From: RGIG8775 sp045537235
Lineage (GTDB): Bacteria; Bacillota; Clostridia; Oscillospirales; CAG-272
Length of the DNA: 64,000 nucleotides
NCBI GenBank assembly: GCA_045537235.1
Contig: JAZSPB010000175.1
Coordinates: forward strand, 1 to 64,000
Direction of reading: 5' to 3'
Under the pieces are notes generated by a model. It worked only from the letters and a program-made list of their open reading frames with translations. It did no database searches and was not told the DNA's origin. The position numbers and the translations under genes were made by a program. Shown in pieces: positions 58,595-64,000 of the stretch. How positions within the stretch are numbered: position 1 is the stretch's first letter; every line of letters starts with the position of its first letter.

Positions 58595-59389
58595 ATGGAT
58601 ATTCAAATGCTTAACAAGATCTTTTCTTCCCCTTTTCATTTGAAAGAGATCATTGCCAACGAACAAAGGCGAAAAAACTCCCACAGATTTGACTTTTTGA
58701 AAGATTCTCGCTCTCGGTGCGCCCTATTTTACATTGCAGAGTACCCTGTCAGATACGAATTGCCAAGCGGCGAGTTCTTTGTGGCCGAGGTAGGCGACGT
58801 TATGCTGCTCCCCCGCGGCTCACATTACGCGGTCACCTTTTTGACGCCCGAAAATGCCGTATCTCACCCCATTCTCCTCTCCTTCTTTTTGACCGACGAA
58901 TCGGACAACGAGATTCCCCTTGGACAAGATATCATCAAGCTGACTCATGATGACGGTACGCTGTTTCCGATCTTTTTCGCCGCTACGCAGTTCTACAAAA
59001 ACGGAGAACTATCCATGGCAAAGGCAAAATCCTACGAGATCTTCGGTCACATCTTTCCTTTGCGAGAACACGACGAATGTGGGATCTCTTACATTCATCA
59101 AAACTATACAAAACGGCTGAGCATCCCCGACCTTGCCAAACGATGCGCCGTCAGCGAAACGGTCTACCGCAAGCAATTCCGCAAGCTGACGGGGCTTTCT
59201 CCCATACAATACATCACCCGTCTCAAGATCGAAAAGGCATGCGAACTACTGGGAGAAAACGATATGGACCTCAAAGACATCAGCGAATTCCTTAATTTTT
59301 ACAGTCTGCCTTACTTCCACAGAGTTTTCAAAGAAATCACAGGACTTACCCCGGGGCAATATAGAGAGACGCACAAAAACATTCCTTAA
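58595..59389 (+). CDS. AraC-family transcriptional regulator
   Basis: The 264-aa protein has a cupin sensor (about 35-100; YIAEYPVRYELPSGEFFVAE, GDVMLLPRGSHYAVTFL) and AraC HTH pair (about 165-262; LSIPDLAKRCAVSETVYRKQ, ISEFLNFYSLPYFHRVFKEI, then TPGQYRE). Divergent from the five-gene operon (136 bp between start codons), so it most likely activates it. Start follows GAGGAGGTG. Confidence 0.92.
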   Translation: MDIQMLNKIFSSPFHLKEIIANEQRRKNSHRFDFLKDSRSRCALFYIAEYPVRYELPSGEFFVAEVGDVMLLPRGSHYAVTFLTPENAVSHPILLSFFLTDESDNEIPLGQDIIKLTHDDGTLFPIFFAATQFYKNGELSMAKAKSYEIFGHIFPLREHDECGISYIHQNYTKRLSIPDLAKRCAVSETVYRKQFRKLTGLSPIQYITRLKIEKACELLGENDMDLKDISEFLNFYSLPYFHRVFKEITGLTPGQYRETHKNIP

Positions 59390-59400
59390 ATTCATAGACA

Positions 59401-59439
59401 AAAAAAGAAGACCGAGGAGCAAAAACTCTTCGGTCTTTT
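59401..59439. terminator. Terminator between convergent AraC genes
   Basis: AAGACCGAGGAG/CTCTTCGGTCTT (GU pair inside) with A-run before and TTTT after, usable on both strands. It separates the genes ending at 59389 and 59505. Confidence 0.8.
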
Positions 59440-59504
59440 GATACAGTATCCCGGGGAAAGCTTTCAATTTGGCTTCCATAGAAAATTTCACCCCGTCTTA
59501 TTTT

Positions 59505-60299
59505 CTACTCCGATCTTCTCGGTACATATTGTTTAGGGGAAACGCCGATCTCCCTCTTAAAGGCCTGACTGAACGTATAAATATCGGAAAAGCCAAGGGC
59601 TGTCGCCACCTCGCCCACGTTCATCACACCGCTTCCCAACATGCGGCAGGCACGTTCCATAAGCTGCCAATTTCTGTATCTCACGGGAGATCTCCCCGTA
59701 TAGGATTTGAACATCCGCCGAAAATGTGACTCGCTGACATCGCACAAAGCCGCCAATTCGGGAATGGAAAATTTCTCGCTCAAATGCTGGTTGATATATG
59801 CCAAAGCGGGGTGTATCTTACTGCCTGCCGTTCCCCCCATATTTGCCACATTCATATTGCCGAAAAATAAAGCCAACAAGCGGTACAAAACCGAAAAGGT
59901 CATAAACCGGTCCTTAAAATAACAACCCGCCAGTGCCTCAAACAGTTGCTCCGCCTCCTCGCCACCGTCCAATACGGTAGGACGATCAAAAAAGCGAACC
60001 GCGTGTCTTGTCTCCCCCACCGTTCGGTAAAGATCAAATTCCACCTGTATACACCTTGTGTTTTTGTCAAGTACGGAATAGGAATACTTCGCCCCTTGCG
60101 GGATATACACGATCCGCCCCCGTCTGACATCAAATACCTCGTCCGTCATCGTGTATCGGTATCCTCCCTCCAATACACAGAGGAAAGAAGATGTGATACG
60201 CGCCCTTATATTCGCCTTCATATTTCTCGGGACAAACTGCATCACAAGGACATTTTCAAAAATATAATGGCCGTCACCGACAAAGTATTTGTTCATCAT
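59505..60299 (-). CDS. AraC-family transcriptional regulator
   Basis: The 264-aa protein has an N-terminal cupin (about 15-110; VLEGGYRYTMTDEVFDVRRG, VYIPQGAKYSYSVL) and a C-terminal HTH pair (about 165-262; FSIPELAALCDVSESHFRRM, VATALGFSDIYTFSQAFKRE, then GVSPKQY). I start it at ATG 60299 (8 bp after GAGAGG); GTG 60308 and the next ATG are closer than usual to the site. It is divergent from the hexonate operon and its candidate operators are 14-bp direct repeats at 60358 and 60390. Confidence 0.9.
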   Translation of the reverse strand: MMNKYFVGDGHYIFENVLVMQFVPRNMKANIRARITSSFLCVLEGGYRYTMTDEVFDVRRGRIVYIPQGAKYSYSVLDKNTRCIQVEFDLYRTVGETRHAVRFFDRPTVLDGGEEAEQLFEALAGCYFKDRFMTFSVLYRLLALFFGNMNVANMGGTAGSKIHPALAYINQHLSEKFSIPELAALCDVSESHFRRMFKSYTGRSPVRYRNWQLMERACRMLGSGVMNVGEVATALGFSDIYTFSQAFKREIGVSPKQYVPRRSE

Positions 60300-60317
60300 T
60301 CTCATCACCTCTCCCCC

Positions 60318-60346
60318 ATTATACTCCTCTTTTTTTACCTTGTCAA
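60318..60346 (-). promoter_or_regulatory. Consensus promoter of the AraC gene at 59505
   Basis: TTGACA, 17 bp, TATAAT on the minus strand: full consensus. Confidence 0.8.
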
Positions 60347-60357
60347 CCGAAGTGAGC

Positions 60358-60416
60358 GTTTTGCTTAAATTATAGTCATTTTTTGCATTGTTTTACTTAA
60401 ATTGATGTGATACAAT
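60358..60416 (+). promoter_or_regulatory. Hexonate operon promoter with AraC-type direct-repeat operator
   Basis: TTGTTT (60388-60393), 17 bp, TACAAT (60411-60416). GTTTTGCTTAAATT (60358-60371) and GTTTTACTTAAATT (60390-60403) are direct repeats starting 32 bp apart (three helical turns), the second overlapping the -35 box. This is the classic layout for an AraC-family activator. Confidence 0.8.
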
Positions 60417-60443
60417 AAAGAAAAAATAAGCGGAGGAGAAACT

Positions 60444-61214
60444 ATGAGCGTTGCTTTTATAACGGGAGCAGTCAAAAATACCGGTTTTGCCATCGCCCAA
60501 AAATTCGCCGCCGAGGGCTTTGATGTAGTCATTTCCAGCCGACAAGGGGAGGATGCGCAAAAAATGGCGAATACCCTTATCAAAGACTATGGCGTGCGCG
60601 CCAAAGGATATTCGATGGAATTGAATGATACAGGTAATATTCGCCGTGTATTCGACAGCATTCGCACCGATTTCGGCCGTCTTGACACCTTTGTGGCGAA
60701 TGCCGCCCATCTTGGCGTAGGATTTGGGCTTCTCACGTCCACCCCGGAGGATTTCGATGCAGTATTGGATGTCAATCTCAAAGGCACTTTTTTCTGCTGT
60801 CAAAATGCGGCAAATATCATGAAGGAAAACGGCGGCGGTGCCATTGTTCTCATCAGCTCGGTACACGCCGATGCCTGCATTCCCGACCGTTGCCTCTATT
60901 CGATCTCCAAGGGGGCTCTCAATACATTAGCCAAGTCCATTGCCGTTGAACTTGGTCCCCACAACATTCGCGCCAACAGTCTGGTCGCAGGTGCCATCAA
61001 GACCGACCGATGGGATGATATGACGGATGAACAGATCGCCGCCCGCCGCCGCAACTGGCCACTTGGCATAGAATCCACGGGCGAGGATATTGCCAACGCC
61101 GCTTTTTATCTGGGAACCGATCTTTCCCGAACCGTTACAGGCGCGGAATTGGCGGTTGATTCGGGAGTCTCCGCAAGCCTTCTCGGCTTCAACGGCGGAA
61201 AACGATATGATTAA
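60444..61214 (+). CDS. SDR-family oxidoreductase (hexonate operon)
   Basis: The 256-aa short-chain dehydrogenase has a cofactor motif TGAVKNTGFAIAQKF (6-20), which differs from GxxxGIG by having N-T-G. It has NAA in VANAAHLG (about 84-91), SSVHADACIPD with the catalytic Ser, and YSISKGALNTLAKS with Tyr/Lys. The first gene of a three-gene operon with a DgoD-like dehydratase and a KDPG-type aldolase, so it probably oxidises an aldose or reduces a keto-sugar in that pathway. Start ATG follows GGAGGAG. Confidence 0.88.
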   Translation: MSVAFITGAVKNTGFAIAQKFAAEGFDVVISSRQGEDAQKMANTLIKDYGVRAKGYSMELNDTGNIRRVFDSIRTDFGRLDTFVANAAHLGVGFGLLTSTPEDFDAVLDVNLKGTFFCCQNAANIMKENGGGAIVLISSVHADACIPDRCLYSISKGALNTLAKSIAVELGPHNIRANSLVAGAIKTDRWDDMTDEQIAARRRNWPLGIESTGEDIANAAFYLGTDLSRTVTGAELAVDSGVSASLLGFNGGKRYD

Positions 61215-61226
61215 AGGAGAATTGCT

Positions 61227-62417
61227 ATGAAAATCACTGATGTAAAAATCTATACGCTTGACGCTTTCCGTACCAACTGGGCATTCATTAAAGTAGAAAC
61301 CGATGAGGGACTTTACGGCTGGGGCGAGGCATCTCTCGGCACCAACGAAATGGCGTTGGAGGGTATGATCACCGATCTTCGCCGCCTTGTCATCGGGCGC
61401 AATCCCCTTGAGATCGAGCGATTTATGTTTGAGGTCTATCGCGACATTTACTGGAAGGGCGGCCCTGTTCTGATGTCCGCTATGAGCGGTATTGAGATCG
61501 CACTGTGGGATATTGCGGGCAAGTTTTTTAACACTCCCGTTTCCACCTTCTTCGGCGGCAAAATGCGCGACCGTGTGAAAATGTACGCCAACGCTTGGTT
61601 CGTAGGCGCAAAGACCCCCGAGGAATTCGCAAAGAAAGCGAAAAACACAGTGGCTCTCGGTGTCAAGGCTCTCAAATGGGATCCCTTTGGTGCGGCACAC
61701 ATGACCATTTCCCGCGAGCAGTTGGAAAAGAGCATCAATATCGTGGGCGCGGTTCGCGAGGCGGTCGGCGACAAGGTGGATCTGCTCATTGAATGTCACG
61801 GTCGCTTCAATCCCACCACCGCCATCGAGATCTCCCGCGAGCTTGAGCAGTTTAAGCCTATGGTTATGGAAGAACCCTGCGTACCCGACAATATGCGTTC
61901 CACCGCCTACGTCCGTGCTCATTCTCATATTCCGATCGCGGCGGGCGAGCGCGGCTATACCAAATACGCCTTTCAGGAGATGTTCGAGCTGGATGCGGTG
62001 GATCTGGTTCAGCCGGACGTTTTCCACACGGGCGGTCTGATGGAGGGCAAGAAGATCGCCGCTATGGCAGAGGCCAAGCACATCATGATCTCCTTCCACA
62101 ATCCCTCGGGTCCCATCTCCAACGCCGCCATTCTTCAACTTGCGGCAACCGTTCCCAACTTTGTCATTCACGAGATCATGCTGACCGACGGCTCCTTCCG
62201 AAAGACCATCACCAACGAAGAAGTGCATTTTGAGGACGGCTATATTCTCATTCCCGACAAACCGGGACTTGGCATTGACGTCAACATCGACGAGGTGCTG
62301 AACCGTCCCTACACCCCTCGTAATCTGCGCCACTACACGGGTGCCGTCACCGACATACGTCCTAAGGACGATACCGTCTACTACTTCAAGGAATTGGAGG
62401 GCAAGAAATATGAATAA
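61227..62417 (+). CDS. Enolase-superfamily sugar-acid dehydratase (galactonate dehydratase-like)
   Basis: The 396-aa mandelate-racemase-group enzyme has metal ligands E189 with H191 in LIECHGRF (the HGR element typical of DgoD-like dehydratases), E215/E216 in VMEEPC, E241 in AAGERG; K150-x-D152 in LKWD; and base H291 in SFHNPSGP. Expected reaction: dehydration of a hexonate such as D-galactonate to a 2-keto-3-deoxy acid. It lies 12 bp after the SDR stop, with AAAGGAG before the ATG, and overlaps the next gene by 8 bp. The exact hexonate is not determined. Confidence 0.9.
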   Translation: MKITDVKIYTLDAFRTNWAFIKVETDEGLYGWGEASLGTNEMALEGMITDLRRLVIGRNPLEIERFMFEVYRDIYWKGGPVLMSAMSGIEIALWDIAGKFFNTPVSTFFGGKMRDRVKMYANAWFVGAKTPEEFAKKAKNTVALGVKALKWDPFGAAHMTISREQLEKSINIVGAVREAVGDKVDLLIECHGRFNPTTAIEISRELEQFKPMVMEEPCVPDNMRSTAYVRAHSHIPIAAGERGYTKYAFQEMFELDAVDLVQPDVFHTGGLMEGKKIAAMAEAKHIMISFHNPSGPISNAAILQLAATVPNFVIHEIMLTDGSFRKTITNEEVHFEDGYILIPDKPGLGIDVNIDEVLNRPYTPRNLRHYTGAVTDIRPKDDTVYYFKELEGKKYE

Positions 62418-63069
62418 CGTTGAATATATCAAGCAACAGGGACTTATCGTCATTTTTCGCGGCGTGGATATTACCTTGGTACCCGATCTTGTTCGCGCCA
62501 TTTATGCGGGCGGTGCGCGCATTGTGGAAACCACCTTCGACCCCGCCGATCCTGACACCGCCGAAAAAACAGAAGAGGTTATCAAGACGATCTGCAAGAC
62601 AATGGGCGATCAGATGCTTGTAGGTGCAGGCACGGTCATTGACGAGACCTACGCCGTTGCCGCAAAAGAGGCGGGTGCGAGGTTCCTTCTCTCCCCCGAC
62701 ACCAACCCCGATATTATCCGTTTGACAAAAAAGCTTGGGCTGATCTCCATCCCCGGTGCGCTGACCCCCACCGAGGCAATGAGCGCATACCGAGCAGGGG
62801 CGGATATCGTCAAGCTGTTCCCCATTACCAAGGACGATCTTGGTTATCTCGTTAACATCACCCGACCGCTGTCGCACATCCCGTTTCTCTGTACGGGCGG
62901 TGTGACTCCCGATACCATCGGTAGCTTTTTCACCGCAGGCGCGTGTGCGGTAGGAACAGGAATTTCCATCCTCAAGCCCGATCTGATCGCAACGCGCGAT
63001 TTTGAAGGTATTGCCGCGCTGACAAAGCTTCACATCGACCGAATGAATGGAGCAAGAACGGGACTGTAA
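62410..63069 (+). CDS. 2-keto-3-deoxy-6-phosphogluconate/galactonate-type aldolase
   Basis: The 219-aa class I aldolase of the KDPG/KDPGal family has a catalytic Glu region ARIVETTFDPADPDT, AGTVIDETYAVAAKEAGARF, LSPDTNPDIIR, GALTPTEAMSAYRAGADIV with KLFP carrying the Schiff-base lysine (about 138), and TGGVTPDTIGSFFTAGA. It cleaves the keto-deoxy acid (phosphate) made by the dehydratase into pyruvate and glyceraldehyde (3-phosphate). The ATG at 62410 overlaps the dehydratase stop region by 8 bp, indicating coupling. No keto-deoxy sugar kinase is in the operon. Confidence 0.9.
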   Translation: MNNVEYIKQQGLIVIFRGVDITLVPDLVRAIYAGGARIVETTFDPADPDTAEKTEEVIKTICKTMGDQMLVGAGTVIDETYAVAAKEAGARFLLSPDTNPDIIRLTKKLGLISIPGALTPTEAMSAYRAGADIVKLFPITKDDLGYLVNITRPLSHIPFLCTGGVTPDTIGSFFTAGACAVGTGISILKPDLIATRDFEGIAALTKLHIDRMNGARTGL

Positions 63070-63171
63070 GATAAAGATCACGTGGCTCGGAAGGCAGGCT
63101 TGTTGTTTGAAACCGATACTCCGAAAATTATCATCACCCTAAAAAGCCGAATTTGAGGCTAAATAAGGCAT

Positions 63172-63250
63172 AAAAGAAGAGCAGACCAAAATCTGCTCTT
63201 TTGTGCTATAAAGCCTTATGTTACTTAGGTTTGTGAGATTTCTTGAAGTA
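63172..63250 (+). terminator. R3 terminator with conserved tail, copy 2
   Basis: AAGAGCAGA/TCTGCTCTT hairpin with T-run, followed by TGTGCTATAAAGCCTTATGT, TACTTAGG and TTTGTGAGATT-CTTGAA: the same unit as at 47411. It lies between the KDPG-type aldolase and the convergent CocE gene. Confidence 0.75.
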
Positions 63251-63275
63251 TCTGTTAAGCAGACCCTGCAAAGGA

Positions 63276-64000
63276 TCATTGGATGCAGGTGACCTCGTTT
63301 GCCGTGGGCGTGTCGGGGCTGTCGGCGGGGACGGTCAGCACCGAATCGGCAAGGATCAGCGTGTTGTGCGCTACCTTAGCCGTGGTTTGCAAGGTGTAAA
63401 GTCCTTTTTGATTGGTGTGGCGCACATAATGGGTGGTATCCGACGAGGAGACGTCGATCCGCAAACGCTCGCCTGCACGGACAAGGAAGCAATGCTCGTC
63501 AAAGGTAAGGTCAAGCGTGATGGCCTCGCCCGGGACATAGTGGTCGGTGAAATTGGAGATCTGCGTGATATCGTCGCGAAGACCGTAGGCTCCTTCCGAT
63601 TTATCAAGGGCGAGGCGCACGCAAAAGCAGGTGTCCTCGCAGTCGGATCGTACGGTAAGCTTGAGCTTCATTTTGCCTCGAATGAGAGTGTCGCACTCGA
63701 ACGGAGGGGTAAAAAAGCTCTTGACATCGTAGCGGCTGTTTGGGGGATCAAAATAGGTTGTGCCGCCGAAGTTTGTGGAAAGCCCATGGCGGAAGGAAGC
63801 AGGGGCATAAGGGTTGTAGGTATAGGTCACCTCGCCCTCGCCCAATGGAAAGTCCATGGTGCTTTCCGGTGTCGTGAAATCATCGGTCTTCCACACGTTT
63901 TCAAACAAGGAATAATAGGTCACCTTACCCTGCGTAAAGGGGAACTCTCGTTTGCCGCGAATGCTATCAAACCATTCGATGGCATGCTTGTTTTTGTAAA
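63276..64000 (-). CDS. CocE/NonD-type hydrolase, C-terminal part (runs off the window)
   Basis: The frame is open to the window edge, so about 241 C-terminal residues are seen. Reading inward from the edge it gives KNKHAIEWFDSIRGKREFPF then TQGKVTYYSLFENVWKTDDF, and then a beta jelly-roll (LTVRSDCEDTCFCVRLALDK, YVPGEAITLDLTFDEHCFLV, GERLRIDVSSSDTTHYVRHT). These are the end of the alpha/beta hydrolase domain and the X-Pro-dipeptidyl-peptidase C-terminal domain of CocE/NonD enzymes. The serine elbow is outside. Likely an acyl or peptide ester hydrolase. Confidence 0.85.
   Translation of the reverse strand, partial: YKNKHAIEWFDSIRGKREFPFTQGKVTYYSLFENVWKTDDFTTPESTMDFPLGEGEVTYTYNPYAPASFRHGLSTNFGGTTYFDPPNSRYDVKSFFTPPFECDTLIRGKMKLKLTVRSDCEDTCFCVRLALDKSEGAYGLRDDITQISNFTDHYVPGEAITLDLTFDEHCFLVRAGERLRIDVSSSDTTHYVRHTNQKGLYTLQTTAKVAHNTLILADSVLTVPADSPDTPTANEVTCIQ

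Noticed and set aside
60927..62501. 524-codon minus-strand frame opposite the dehydratase
   Set aside because: It is the antisense shadow of the enolase-superfamily gene, whose active-site motifs are all intact on the plus strand; no ribosome site or protein sense on the minus strand.

Overview
The window looks like the chromosome of an anaerobic Bacillota (Clostridia-type) bacterium, probably a gut glycan degrader. This rests on HPr kinase/phosphorylase, an EgsA/AraM glycerol-1-phosphate dehydrogenase, a PrsA-like lipoprotein, strong GGAGG ribosome sites, many sigma-A promoters with 17-bp spacers, and abundant AraC/XRE/DeoR regulators next to sugar genes. The genus is inference. I found no rRNA, tRNA, CRISPR array or recognisable transposase.

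Region by region. 1-9.0 kb: an Mrr-type restriction endonuclease, a P-loop kinase-like protein, an immunity-like protein, and a minus-strand run of three large paralogous XRE regulators (521, 580 and 755 aa). Two of these carry extra C-terminal domains, one zinc-binding and one immunity-like. 9.0-20.6 kb: egsA, an extracytoplasmic folding/glycosidase-like pair, hprK, AraC/SDR, a GNAT fusion, MATE and EamA transporters and small genes. This part is punctuated by five copies of a ~200-bp palindrome (R1) at gene 3' ends. 20.6-24.1 kb: a GDPD-like enzyme, a HAD phosphatase and a second MATE. 24.1-27.0 kb: a 1.5-kb element with 23-bp perfect terminal inverted repeats carrying an XRE-TPR regulator, then a retron-type reverse transcriptase with a candidate msr-msd RNA. 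27.1-39.1 kb: sugar-related enzymes (Gfo/Idh/MocA, PHP, GDPD, beta-propeller, SorE-like dehydrogenase, class II aldolase with divergent DeoR, NagB-like, PIG-L). 39.16-40.60 kb: a second element with related ends carrying a Nudix hydrolase and a DUF559 endonuclease gene. The DUF559 gene sits inside a hairpin repeat (R2) that also occurs as two 123-bp gene-less copies. 40.6-48.6 kb: a decayed GH2 gene, an FAD-dependent oxidoreductase, a PocR-AraC regulator with a partial 5' duplication, a GH109-like protein and an esterase. 48.7-59.4 kb: a tight five-gene operon (SIS/MurQ-like, two DUF6259-like hydrolases, NagB-like, GH42-like) divergent from an AraC regulator. 59.5-63.1 kb: AraC regulator divergent from a three-gene hexonate pathway (SDR, DgoD-like dehydratase, KDPG-type aldolase). 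The window ends inside a CocE/NonD hydrolase.

How the genes fit together: most catabolic genes form small operons with their own regulator, often sharing a divergent promoter in which I can see operator-like repeats (12-bp inverted repeat at the DeoR locus, 14-bp direct repeats 32 bp apart at the hexonate locus, 20-bp palindrome at the XRE-TPR gene). The strongest candidates for something undescribed are (1) the DUF559-containing hairpin element R2 and its 123-bp derivatives, nested in TIR-bounded cargo elements; (2) the R1 palindromes, whose two arms are matched within each copy and, in one copy, run into the coding ends of both convergent genes; (3) the retron-like RT without an obvious effector; and (4) the tandem XRE proteins fused to immunity-like domains.
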